From: UBA1127 sp965116355
GTDB taxonomy: Bacteria; Chloroflexota; Dehalococcoidia; Lucifugimonadales; UBA1127
Assembly (NCBI GenBank): GCA_965116355.1
Contig: OZ220679.1
Span: 2,108,001-2,172,000, forward strand
Direction: 5' to 3'
Length of the DNA: 64,000 nucleotides
Shown: piece by piece, positions 1 through 7,345 of the stretch
Layout of the letters: each line of letters starts with the position of its first letter
Numbering within the stretch: position 1 is the stretch's first letter
Translations under genes and position numbers: made by a program
The notes under the pieces: generated by a model
Seen by the model: the letters and a program-made list of their open reading frames with translations, nothing else
Database searches by the model: none
Told to the model about the DNA's origin: nothing

Positions 1-9
1 GGGGCAGTC

Positions 10-306
10 ATGGCGGATAAGGATCAATTCGACGAGTTCATTGAAGCCATGGGCGGCCTGGAGCAACTGTACCGGGATTGCGAGGACTCCGACCGCCGGC
101 TTTTGTTGCTTCATAAGCAGGCGTCTGATTTGGTCAAAGAGCATCCGCACCAGTGGGTCGCGCTGACCGAAGGCGATGTCTATGTATTTGGGGAGAGTCA
201 CGAGGCGCTGCTGGAAAGCATACGGCGCAAGGGGCTCAAGACTGAGAATGCGATCACCCTGCACCTTGACCCCAATCCTCCAAGCCTCATTCTTCCCAAG
301 ACCTAA
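10..306 (+). CDS. DUF5678-like small protein
   Basis: A 98-residue soluble protein. Residues about 40-80 (KEHPHQWVALTEGDVYVFGE, then LLESIRRKGL) match the pattern of the DUF5678 family: a 'lysine...peptide-W-V-A' strand, a short turn, then a helix. No catalytic function is established for the family. The stop codon lies 5 bp before the next gene, which encodes a retropepsin-like protein, so the two are probably co-transcribed. Base composition is less G+C-rich than the core genes further along. Family call is from the visible motif only; function unknown. Confidence 0.75.
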   Translation: MADKDQFDEFIEAMGGLEQLYRDCEDSDRRLLLLHKQASDLVKEHPHQWVALTEGDVYVFGESHEALLESIRRKGLKTENAITLHLDPNPPSLILPKT

Positions 307-311
307 GGCTC

Positions 312-758
312 ATGATAGCTGGGCTCATCCTCCCCCATAGCGGACTACCTATGGTACGTGGAACAGTTATTGTTCCTTCACTGGACCTGATCGGGCGGGT
401 TTACTTTGTCGTTGATACCGGCGCTGACAGAACATGCCTTCTCCGCAGGGACTTGGCGGAACTCAACGTCGACTTAAGTGTTCTCACCACACTCCCGGTT
501 GTGCCTTCAACGGGGTTCGGGGGCGACCAGCCTGCGTACGCCGTGAGCGGCGTTCTGGAGTTCCGCGATGAGGCCCTTACGTACGAGTATCAGATGGACT
601 TTCTCATTCCGGATCCTGTCACCACCCCCGCCCTCCCCTCAGTCCTGGGGCGTGACGTGCTGCAACGGTGGCGGATGGTGTACGACCACCAGGAGGGCGA
701 GCTTTCGTTTACGGTGCGGCAGGCGGACCGGACGATGAGGCGGCCCTCGGCGGGCTAG
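312..758 (+). CDS. Retropepsin-like aspartyl protease family protein
   Basis: A 148-residue protein with the single-domain retropepsin signature: a hydrophobic strand followed by D35-T36-G37-A38 (VVDTGADRTCL), where D35 would be the catalytic aspartate of a homodimeric enzyme. A later segment, PSVLGRDVLQRW (about residues 109-120), resembles the second conserved hydrophobic-G-R motif of the family. No signal peptide or membrane segment is visible. It follows the DUF5678-like gene by 5 bp, a probable two-gene operon. It overlaps the convergent DUF429-like gene by 4 bp at 755-758. Protease activity is an inference from the DTG motif. Confidence 0.75.
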   Translation: MIAGLILPHSGLPMVRGTVIVPSLDLIGRVYFVVDTGADRTCLLRRDLAELNVDLSVLTTLPVVPSTGFGGDQPAYAVSGVLEFRDEALTYEYQMDFLIPDPVTTPALPSVLGRDVLQRWRMVYDHQEGELSFTVRQADRTMRRPSAG

Positions 759-1354
759 ACCGGCATCCAGTAGCTGACCGGCGTGCCGAGGGGCAACACG
801 GGGTTTGGCTCCTGCGGGTAGATGTTTCTCCAGCCCGCCGCCTCCGTGTTCATGCAGTATGCCGCGTAGGCCGCCACGACCGCTTCCGGTGTTTCCTCCG
901 TCAAATCCTGGTCGCGCTTTGTTTCCGGGTCCAAGAGCCATAGCAGCGCCTTCGGGTTGACCTCGGTGATTGGGGCGTTGAAGTGGCGGCTGATGTCGGA
1001 GGCAAGCAGGTGTCCCTGCACCAACCTCTCACCGCTCGTCTCGCCGAGGATGCCGACAGCCTGCTCCGGGTCGGGGTGGCCATGGGAGGCGAGGACCTCG
1101 CGCACGATTGCATCGACGCGGCGGGTGCCCGTGGGGCTCCAGAACAGCGGGGCAGCGATGCCGATGCCGAGGATGTCAGCCTCGCGGTGGATGTAGTTGA
1201 CCACCTTGTCCATGACCTCGGCCACGTGGCTGGCGGCGCCTCCACGCGCGGGCAGGACGATGTCGTCGAAGACCTCGCAGATGCTCCAGCCGAAGCCGCC
1301 CGGGCCGCCGGGGTCGAAGCCGAGGACGTAGCGCTTTTCGTCGAGGGGGAACAT
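755..1354 (-). CDS. DUF429-like RNase H-fold protein
   Basis: A 199-residue protein starting near RYVLGFDPGGPGGFGWSI, an RNase H-like first strand with an acidic residue after a hydrophobic run and a glycine-rich turn. This is typical of DUF429 (predicted nuclease) proteins. A second acidic motif (ITEVNPKALLWLL) and a C-terminal acidic helix (EAVVAAYAAYCMNTEAAGW) fit the same fold. Its end overlaps the retropepsin gene by 4 bp, convergently. Upstream, the DinB gene ends 6 bp before this start, so the two are probably one minus-strand operon. The family call is moderate and the substrate is unknown. Confidence 0.6.
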   Translation of the reverse strand: MFPLDEKRYVLGFDPGGPGGFGWSICEVFDDIVLPARGGAASHVAEVMDKVVNYIHREADILGIGIAAPLFWSPTGTRRVDAIVREVLASHGHPDPEQAVGILGETSGERLVQGHLLASDISRHFNAPITEVNPKALLWLLDPETKRDQDLTEETPEAVVAAYAAYCMNTEAAGWRNIYPQEPNPVLPLGTPVSYWMPV

Positions 1355-1360
1355 GCGGCC

Positions 1361-1888
1361 CTACGGCCCCCCGCTCCAGCCGAGCCCCTGGATCAGGCCT
1401 CGAACGTACATTGCCTGGCCGGCGTGCTGGGTGTTGTCGCTGATGATGCTGGCGAGCCGCACGCCGATGGTGGGGAGCGGCGTGTACTGGGGCTCGTTGA
1501 TCTCCTTGTCGAGGTCGTCGGGCAACAGTGAGCCCAGGACCTCCCTGGAACGCTCGTAGACGGCGTCGTAGTAGCCCTGCAGCGTCTCGGCGTCCGCGCG
1601 GACGGTCTCGACGTCCTCCTTCGTGTGGCGTGTGCCGGTGTTGGTGACGTCGGCGGGGAGGCCGAACTTTGCGTGCCAACCCTCGGCGGTCCAGAGCTGC
1701 TCCTTACCGAGCAGGTCCGACATGTGGTGGTCCTGCACACGGGTCAAGTGCCAGATGAGCCAGCAGATGGGGTTGGCGTCCTCCGTCGGACGGTAGTAGA
1801 GGTGCTCCTCCGGCAGACCATTCAGCACACGGCGAATAGTGTTCTGAATCCTGCCGAGAGCGTCCGTGACGATCTGCGTGCCCTCCAT
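1361..1888 (-). CDS. DinB family protein
   Basis: A 175-residue four-helix-bundle protein of the DinB/DUF664 superfamily. These are putative metal-dependent, often thiol-cofactor-dependent enzymes. Metal-ligand candidates are visible at the expected places: H47 in WLIWHLTRVQDHH (with H54 and H55) and H155 in DNTQHAGQAMYVRG near the C-terminus. Length is normal for the family. The minus-strand start has a purine-rich GGAGGAAAC upstream. It probably forms an operon with the DUF429-like gene that follows. The exact reaction cannot be stated from sequence. Confidence 0.85.
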   Translation of the reverse strand: MEGTQIVTDALGRIQNTIRRVLNGLPEEHLYYRPTEDANPICWLIWHLTRVQDHHMSDLLGKEQLWTAEGWHAKFGLPADVTNTGTRHTKEDVETVRADAETLQGYYDAVYERSREVLGSLLPDDLDKEINEPQYTPLPTIGVRLASIISDNTQHAGQAMYVRGLIQGLGWSGGP

Positions 1889-2043
1889 GGGTTTCCTCCG
1901 ATGCTGATTGTCTTTGCCACGCAGGCCGCAGGTTGAACGAGGGGGCCGCGAGGTGAAAAAGCATCGAGATTGTAGGTTTCGGCTGAAGGGGGTGTCAAAC
2001 AGGGGACCACCTCAGCCGCGGCCCTCGGCAAGGACGCGACAGC

Positions 2044-2745
2044 CTACCAGGGTGATGAGCGCTCGGCGTGGGGATGGTCCGGGAGGTTGTACGCGATCCC
2101 GTATTGGCTGTAAGCCGACGCATTGATTAGCGACGCAAAGTTGGTGGGCGGCTTCCTCAGGAGCCGTCCCTTGAGGTGGTCGATGCGCTGCCCCAGTCGG
2201 AAGAAGAACAAGGTCCCCAACTGCCTGCCTCGGGGAAAGTGCAATTGGTCCGCCATCGATTTCCCCACCAAAGCCCGCGACACAGGGTAGATGACATTGT
2301 GCACCAGGGATTCCCTCTCCTTCTTGTCTTCTATCCCAGCCACCAACGGGGCGGAGTTGATGAGCGCATTGGTCATGAGGATGGAGTCGGTGGTTGGAGG
2401 AGGTTCGCACATCCGGCCAAGGTCATACATGCGCTGGGCTTCTCCTTCGTCCCTGTAGAGCAGCGTCTCCGGAACACCCATGAGGTATCCGGAATAGCGC
2501 CATACGGCGAGAAAGCCGGCACGCTCCTCGTCGGTGAAACGGGCGCCAAGCCTCTGGGCATGCAGGAGTGTTTGCGAAGAGAAATTGGCTACGGCAAAGC
2601 CCATGTGAGCGGCGCTAACGGGTACGCCAAGTTCCTCATGGTCCCATTCCGACGTCTGCGCCAACAGCCGGCGGATCTGGCCGTGAGCAAACCTGATGCG
2701 GACGGAAAGCTTCCAGCCGTCGCCCTGCCTGGTCAACCCTCCCGG
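2044..2745 (-). pseudogene. MpaB/DUF2236 oxygenase gene, C-terminal part (interrupted)
   Basis: The distal part of a latex-clearing-protein/MpaB-like (DUF2236) gene. It is separated from its N-terminal part (7366-7855) by the transposon at 2746-7365. The reading frame continues across the transposon border: removing the element and one copy of the 10-bp duplication ACCCTCCCGG joins ...IEIFWPGG to LTRQGDGWKLS in frame, giving a normal family protein of about 393 residues. The piece contains SVRIRFAHGQIRRLL and the later helices of the fold. Translation could start at an ATG at 2778 inside the transposon end, giving a 244-residue chimera, but the N-terminal conserved region would be missing. 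Likely non-functional. Confidence 0.9.
2736..2745 (+). repeat. Target-site duplication, left copy
   Basis: ACCCTCCCGG lies directly outside the left inverted repeat. It is repeated exactly at 7366-7375 outside the right inverted repeat. This marks a 10-bp duplication made on insertion. Confidence 0.92.
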
Positions 2746-2766
2746 GGCTTTGTTGCAAAACCCCCT
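2746..2766 (+). repeat. Left terminal inverted repeat
   Basis: Begins GGCTTTGTTGCAAAAC and is an exact 21-bp reverse complement of 7345-7365. A further GTTGCAAAA copy occurs at 2801-2809, just inside the end, and a related ATGCAACAAG lies at 2781-2790. The transposase stop codon (2779-2781) falls between these copies. Confidence 0.93.
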
Positions 2767-2778
2767 CCTGTAGGCCAC

Positions 2779-4071
2779 TTATGCAACAAGGGCCGTTTCT
2801 GTTGCAAAAGTCCCTTGGTCGAAGACCGGCGTGATGCCGAGGGTGTACATGGCCCGGATGATGCAGCAGATGTTGTGGCAGAGGGCCAGCATCAGGGCCT
2901 CGTTCACCATCGCCGTGTCCGTCTTGGACCGGAGCTTGTCGCCGAACTTGGCCTTCATCATGTGGAAGCAGGTCTCCACGTTGCTCCGTAGGTGGTAGTG
3001 CTCGTTGAAGTCCGCCAGGCGCAGGGTGAAGTGGTGGAACATCTGCTCCCACAGGGAATCTGCGGGGCCACTCTTGGGCTTGGCGACCGCCCCGGTCTTG
3101 AACGGGATGAAGGGTACGCCGCCCACGTCGACGACCGCGTGTAGGTTCTTGCGGCTGCTGTAGGCCATGTCACCGCTGACCTCTTTCACGGTGAAGTGCT
3201 CCGCCGTGATCCGCACGAACTCAGGGAGGTAGGGCGCATCCGCCGACATGGACGCCGTCGCATCGGCCGCGGTGATGATGTTGGTGAGGACGCCGCACAT
3301 GATGTGCAGCTTGGCCCACTTGACCGCCTTCTTGCCCTCGACGTGGCCCCACTTGTGCTCAAACCAGCGGTTGTAGGCCGTGGACGCGAAGCCGGATGAG
3401 TCGATGGCGAAAACGGTCTCCACGTCGCGGAGGGGAAGGGCACTGCGCTGGATCAGTTCCCGCAGCACCGGCGTCAGGTCTGCGCGCTCAAAGTAGCGGG
3501 CCGTCGTGCTGTAGCAGTGCTCCTTGCCGACGCGCCCCTTGGTGGCGGCTTCCCGCACCCCCGACATGGCGCGGCGGGTCGAGAAGCCGCTGTAGACCTT
3601 CATACCCATCGCGTAGAGCACGTCGGCAATGGGAAGGCGGGGGCGCCCGTTGGCCTGGGACGGCTGCGGGACCTCTGCGGCCAGCTCCCGCAGCAAGGTC
3701 TCAAAGAGTTCCGCCTCGTTGACCTGGCTCGCGTTGTAGGCTGACCAGGAATTCGGGGTAACTCGCACCGCCGCCGGGGGCTCCGCGTCCAGTTGCTCGC
3801 TGCGCTGCAAGAGGGTTTGGAGGGCGTATACGTGCTTGCACGCGAGCCCGCGCTTCGCAAAGTCCTCGCAGGTGCAGTACGGGCCATCGTCAAGGTTCAC
3901 GAGATAGACGCCGTTCCCGCTCTGGCTCGGAACCTTCCAGCCAAACTTGTCCGGGCGAATGAGGTCCTGGTCGAGGGCGGCTATTGCCAGCCCGCGCAGT
4001 TGGCGGCCCTGGTCGCCGTCGTCGGGGTCCCCTTCGCCAAGGGCCGTTTGTATCAATCGTGCTTCCACCAT
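2779..4071 (-). CDS. Transposase, SWIM zinc finger plus DDE domain
   Basis: A 430-residue protein. A SWIM-type zinc finger (CxC...CxH: C66, C68, C78, H80) lies in the N-terminal part and probably binds the element ends or mediates protein contacts. A DDE_Tnp_1-type catalytic core follows, with D224 in FAIDSSGF, D301 in SGDMAYSS and E366 in SNVETCFHMMKAKFG. The start at 4071 has a strong GGAGGG six bases upstream. The stop lies 13 bp inside the left inverted repeat. It is the last gene of the element and has its own promoter at 4099-4127. It should catalyse excision and insertion of the element. The family within the DDE superfamily is uncertain. Confidence 0.92.
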   Translation of the reverse strand: MVEARLIQTALGEGDPDDGDQGRQLRGLAIAALDQDLIRPDKFGWKVPSQSGNGVYLVNLDDGPYCTCEDFAKRGLACKHVYALQTLLQRSEQLDAEPPAAVRVTPNSWSAYNASQVNEAELFETLLRELAAEVPQPSQANGRPRLPIADVLYAMGMKVYSGFSTRRAMSGVREAATKGRVGKEHCYSTTARYFERADLTPVLRELIQRSALPLRDVETVFAIDSSGFASTAYNRWFEHKWGHVEGKKAVKWAKLHIMCGVLTNIITAADATASMSADAPYLPEFVRITAEHFTVKEVSGDMAYSSRKNLHAVVDVGGVPFIPFKTGAVAKPKSGPADSLWEQMFHHFTLRLADFNEHYHLRSNVETCFHMMKAKFGDKLRSKTDTAMVNEALMLALCHNICCIIRAMYTLGITPVFDQGTFATETALVA

Positions 4072-4077
4072 TTTCGT

Positions 4078-4139
4078 CCCTCCAATCTCGTTAGAGTCAT
4101 ACTAGCATACACTGTATGCTATTGCAATAGATTGGAGGG
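4078..4139 (-). promoter_or_regulatory. Transposase promoter, operator and ribosome-site hairpin
   Basis: On the minus strand, TTGCAA (4122-4127) and TAGTAT (4099-4104) are spaced by 17 bp. The spacer is almost entirely the perfect palindrome AGCATAC-act-GTATGCT (4104-4120), a likely operator. The whole promoter is flanked by a perfect 11-bp inverted repeat, CCCTCCAATCT at 4078-4088 and its complement at 4129-4139. The inner arm contains the transposase Shine-Dalgarno GGAGGG. Only transcripts starting upstream of 4139 would contain both arms and hide the ribosome site. Confidence 0.8.
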
Positions 4140-4162
4140 CTGATCTTCCAGATTGCTTGAAA

Positions 4163-4819
4163 TTAGCCTCGCCGGGTCTCCCGCCGGAGTTGTAGCAACC
4201 GGCGCGTCAGGCCAGAGAGTTGCTCAGGCGAGTAGTGCGCTATGAGACGGGCGGCCACGCCGTCCACGTCTCTCGAAAGGTACACGGAGGTCTTGCGCAC
4301 GGGTATGGCTACCCCCGCCGCCCGCGCCGCAGCAGCCGCACCTGTAAACGTCACTTCCCCCGCCGCCAGCTTCGCCATGAACTCCGGGTTGTCACGGGCG
4401 ATCAGGCCCATGATGTAGTCCTCGCTGTTGCCGCGTTTCACGGTTTCAGAGTTACCATGGTAACTCTGAAAATCCTCACTGCGCCGATCTCCCCCATTGT
4501 CCTTGATGCGCCGAGCAGTAGCCGCGAGCGTCTGAATCTTCATGCGCTTCTGCGCGTCCTTGTCGTTGCCGACTTCCACTTGGGCGAGCATCTTGGCCTC
4601 GGACCCATAAGGGGCCTCCGGGGGTATCTGCTCCCAGATGCGGTAGTCCCGCGCCTCGTTCAGGATGGTCATATAATGCTCATAGTTCAGGTGAAGGCTC
4701 TGCCACATATGTTGAAGGGCGCTGACGGTCTGCCATGCCCAATCAGGACTGCCCTTCTCCTTGAGGTCTCGCGGCCCTGACATGGACGCCTGCTGCTGGT
4801 CTGTGTGCACGCTAGCCAT
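4163..4819 (-). CDS. Unknown transposon cargo protein (phage/plasmid-type)
   Basis: A 218-residue protein of unknown function. The N-terminal half is acidic and tryptophan-rich. The centre has KDNGGDRRSEDFQ and NSEDYIMGLIARDNPEFM. The next segment, LAAGEVTFTGAAAAARAAG, is helix-forming. This layout ('GGDRR...GNS..Y...ARD.PE....GE....AA..AG') is familiar from hypothetical proteins of phages and plasmids in which the last part looks like a small helix-turn-helix. The start overlaps the end of the helicase gene by 8 bp, so the two are translationally coupled. A 28-bp perfect palindrome lies within the coding sequence at 4444-4471. Possible roles are DNA binding or partnering the helicase; neither is shown. 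Confidence 0.7.
   Translation of the reverse strand: MASVHTDQQQASMSGPRDLKEKGSPDWAWQTVSALQHMWQSLHLNYEHYMTILNEARDYRIWEQIPPEAPYGSEAKMLAQVEVGNDKDAQKRMKIQTLAATARRIKDNGGDRRSEDFQSYHGNSETVKRGNSEDYIMGLIARDNPEFMAKLAAGEVTFTGAAAAARAAGVAIPVRKTSVYLSRDVDGVAARLIAHYSPEQLSGLTRRLLQLRRETRRG
4444..4471. repeat. 28-bp perfect palindrome inside a gene
   Basis: The half-site TTTCAGAGTTACCA is followed immediately by its exact reverse complement, with no spacer, centred on CCATGG. It encodes part of FQSYHGNSET in the 218-residue cargo protein. A loopless 14-bp arm is well beyond what chance gives in a coding region, so it may be a binding, cleavage or replication site of the element. Confidence 0.85.
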
Positions 4820-7016
4820 CGCCTAATTCCTCCATCATGGACGCCAAGAGCGCCTCTGCTTCCCGTGCGGTGTAGTCGTCCGGTTTCTTATGCGCAATAC
4901 CCAGCTTGCGCTTGTGATCGGTTTGGACATAGGAGATGATCCGCCCGTATTCCTTGTCGCCTGGGATGTACCGCCGCCCCAAGCGTTTCCCCGCGATCTG
5001 CCTGGCCGCCTCGTTAATGCGTTCTTGCCCGTCTCGGCGTTCCGCCACCCCGTCCACAAACTGCGCACGGGCTGCCGGGGCCTCAGGTGCTGGCGGCGCT
5101 GTTGCTACTTGGCCCTCCGGCATCAATGCCTTGCGTAGGGCGGGAATGGCCTCGGCAATTACTGGTTGGCTCCCTGCGTTCTGTATGGGCGGCCACGCTT
5201 CAATGACTCGTTCCACTTCTGGTTTTGTTTCCGCCGCAGCTTGCACGCCGTCCGTGTCGGAGTAGTCCGCTAGGCGCACGTCGGCAACCGTGTAGTAGTC
5301 CTGTGGGGCTGGCGTTGCTTCCTCGCCGTCGTGCTCCTGGGCTATTAACGTCTCGACGAGCTCCGTATTCGTCAGCTCCGTGTCACCGCCTTCACCGGAT
5401 ATGAAGTTGTTCCACAGTGCCAGCCCCTTCATGTCGTCCGGCGTGATGTACACCGCCTGCATCATCACGTCCTTCTCGCCTGGGCCGTACTTCCACACGC
5501 GCCCTAGACGCATCACGCGCTGGACGTATGAGGCGGCTTGCCTGTAGAGGGACAGGTCCAAGCCAACTTTGAGCCTTGGCGCGTCATACCCCAAGCTACC
5601 CATCTGCTTGACGATGAGCACGTCTCCGTCTCCATCCTGGAACTCCTTCAGTGCCCGGTGCGCTTCCGCCGCCTGGTCATTCGTTGCAACCTTTACCTTC
5701 AGGCTGAAGGGTGCGAGCTTGCGCAGCGTGTCCTCCACCTTCAAGGCTTGCTCCCGCTCCATTGGGTCCACTTCGGCGTTGTCGTTGTTGCCCACGAAGA
5801 TGATCCCCGCCGCTTGGCGGGTAGCCTTCTGCTTCAAATACAACTCCCGTAGAAAGACCTTGCAAGCCACTTCGACCACATGGGAGTTGCGCAGCAACCG
5901 GCTCAATTGTCCTCGGATGCGGTTGGGCTGCACGGCGGATAGGGCGGTGTTGGGCCGCGCTTCTCCTGTCAGCCGGTCATGGGTGTAGAGGTCGAAGTCT
6001 AGGGGGATGCGGGTCAACTTGCAGAGGGAGGGAGGGCTGTCCACGTTCCAGGCATCATGTAGCGTGTGCTCGTAGGCCACGCGCAGCCGCCCTATGACCT
6101 TATGCCCCTCGTGGATGTTCACGAGCTGCTGCCCGCCCTCGGCAACGCGGGTCTGTATGCGGACGGGGTCCACACGCACAGGGTCCACCTTGAAGCCCGC
6201 GATGGGCCGCTTGTCCGCCCGGTACGGCGTTCCCGTCAACAGGACGATTATTGCGCCGGCGTCTCCAAGGGCCTGCGCCGTCGCGCCCCAGGAGTTCTGG
6301 TCGCTGGCGGTGTGTGCCTCGTCAATGAACACCACGACGGGGGCGCCGTTCTTGGCCTCTTGGTCAGCAACCCATTGGGCCAGAGTAACGCGGTTGTACG
6401 GTCCGCTCGCCAACTGGATTGTCATGGCGATGAACGAGGCATCCCTGTTGCGTCCAGGGGGCCAGGGCAGGGTGATAGCAGACTTGGCCTCCCATGTGCG
6501 ATGCAGGCCATAGGGCAACTTGTACCGGTCTGCCGTTTCGTGCATCGAAGCGTTGTTGATGATCTGGGCTCGCAGGTTCTCGGCGGGCTCCAAGATGATT
6601 GCGCGGCAGGCCAGCCGGTACTGCATGAGCATGATCGTGGCAACACGGATAACGTCGGACTTCCCATAGCCCGGAGGCAACACGATTGGGATGTAGCGCA
6701 TCCCGTCCCGCACCCACATGAAGATGCGGTCTATAGCGTTCCTCTGGCCTTCCTTGAACGCTCTGGCGTTAACTTGATTCCACAGTCCTTCCGACATCGA
6801 CTTTCCCTCCCGAGCTGTTTTCTCCTCATGGCATGTTGGGCACAAGGGCTGCATTCCAAAGACGTTCGTTCGCGGTTGTTCCTTCCACGGGATGATGTGG
6901 TCCGCGTGCCAGCCCGTTTCCAGTGGTTTCCCACAGGCGGCGCAAAGCCCGCCTGTGCTCTCGTACAGCACATTCCGCAACGCCGGGTCCCGTAGGAAAC
7001 GTGGATTGTTGCTCAT
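4812..7016 (-). CDS. HNH endonuclease-DEAH helicase fusion protein
   Basis: A 734-residue protein. Residues 20-70 are an HNH/zinc-type nuclease: C25xxC28, H37-A-D-H40, then LCPTCHEEK with C59, C62 and H63. Residues about 88-510 are a superfamily 2 helicase: Walker A PPGYGKS (114-120), DEAH at 232-235, motif III TGTPYR (261-266) and motif VI QRVMRLGR (499-506). A long acidic, alanine-rich linker leads to a basic C-terminal segment. The start overlaps the HTH gene by 4 bp (ATGA), and the end overlaps the next gene by 8 bp, so this is an operon. Nuclease-helicase fusions are common in defence and mobile-DNA systems. Its role here, whether aiding transposition or acting as cargo, is open. Confidence 0.88.
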   Translation of the reverse strand: MSNNPRFLRDPALRNVLYESTGGLCAACGKPLETGWHADHIIPWKEQPRTNVFGMQPLCPTCHEEKTAREGKSMSEGLWNQVNARAFKEGQRNAIDRIFMWVRDGMRYIPIVLPPGYGKSDVIRVATIMLMQYRLACRAIILEPAENLRAQIINNASMHETADRYKLPYGLHRTWEAKSAITLPWPPGRNRDASFIAMTIQLASGPYNRVTLAQWVADQEAKNGAPVVVFIDEAHTASDQNSWGATAQALGDAGAIIVLLTGTPYRADKRPIAGFKVDPVRVDPVRIQTRVAEGGQQLVNIHEGHKVIGRLRVAYEHTLHDAWNVDSPPSLCKLTRIPLDFDLYTHDRLTGEARPNTALSAVQPNRIRGQLSRLLRNSHVVEVACKVFLRELYLKQKATRQAAGIIFVGNNDNAEVDPMEREQALKVEDTLRKLAPFSLKVKVATNDQAAEAHRALKEFQDGDGDVLIVKQMGSLGYDAPRLKVGLDLSLYRQAASYVQRVMRLGRVWKYGPGEKDVMMQAVYITPDDMKGLALWNNFISGEGGDTELTNTELVETLIAQEHDGEEATPAPQDYYTVADVRLADYSDTDGVQAAAETKPEVERVIEAWPPIQNAGSQPVIAEAIPALRKALMPEGQVATAPPAPEAPAARAQFVDGVAERRDGQERINEAARQIAGKRLGRRYIPGDKEYGRIISYVQTDHKRKLGIAHKKPDDYTAREAEALLASMMEELGDG

Positions 7017-7246
7017 GCCGAGTTGCCGTTCCGCGTCCCTTTCCGGTAACGTCGCTGCTTCGGCACCTTGCGCTGCTCCATGAGCCGGTCCAAGTGCTCT
7101 AGCAGCAGCTTTTCATTCGACGGGGTGCGATCCCCAGCCTTCCACTTCACGGCAGCGTTATAGGTGACGCCTACCTCGTCGGCGATGGCCGCGAGGGTCC
7201 ATCCCTTGGCCTGCAATGACGCGAGCTTGTCTTGTACAGCGTTCAT
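7013..7246 (-). CDS. Small helix-turn-helix protein, probable element regulator
   Basis: A 77-residue protein. Residues about 16-45 (TLAAIADEVGVTYNAAVKWKAGDRTPS) form a helix-turn-helix of the XRE/homeodomain-like type, followed by a basic tail (KVPKQRRYRKGTRNG). It is the first gene of the transposon operon and overlaps the helicase gene by 4 bp. Candidate operators are the AGCATAC half-sites at 7258-7264, upstream of its own start, and the full palindrome at 4104-4120 in the transposase promoter. Autoregulation plus transposase repression is the natural inference. The DNA site has not been proved. Confidence 0.75.
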   Translation of the reverse strand: MNAVQDKLASLQAKGWTLAAIADEVGVTYNAAVKWKAGDRTPSNEKLLLEHLDRLMEQRKVPKQRRYRKGTRNGNSA

Positions 7247-7345
7247 AGCTGGAGGTTAGCATACAGCGTACCACCTTGACAATACAGCATTACGGCGTGT
7301 TTTCAGGCTGGTTTTGCAACAGTGGGAGGACTTTTGCAACAACTA
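7247..7345 (-). promoter_or_regulatory. Transposon right-end control region and subterminal repeats
   Basis: This stretch holds the start region of the cargo operon and copies of the terminal motif. TTTTGCAAC occurs at 7312-7320 and 7332-7340, and again inside the terminal repeat at 7351-7359, spaced 20 and 19 bp. AGCATAC at 7258-7264 matches the transposase operator half-site exactly. A minus-strand TTGTCA around 7276-7281 could be a -35 box, but the matching -10 is weak. Confidence 0.6.
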
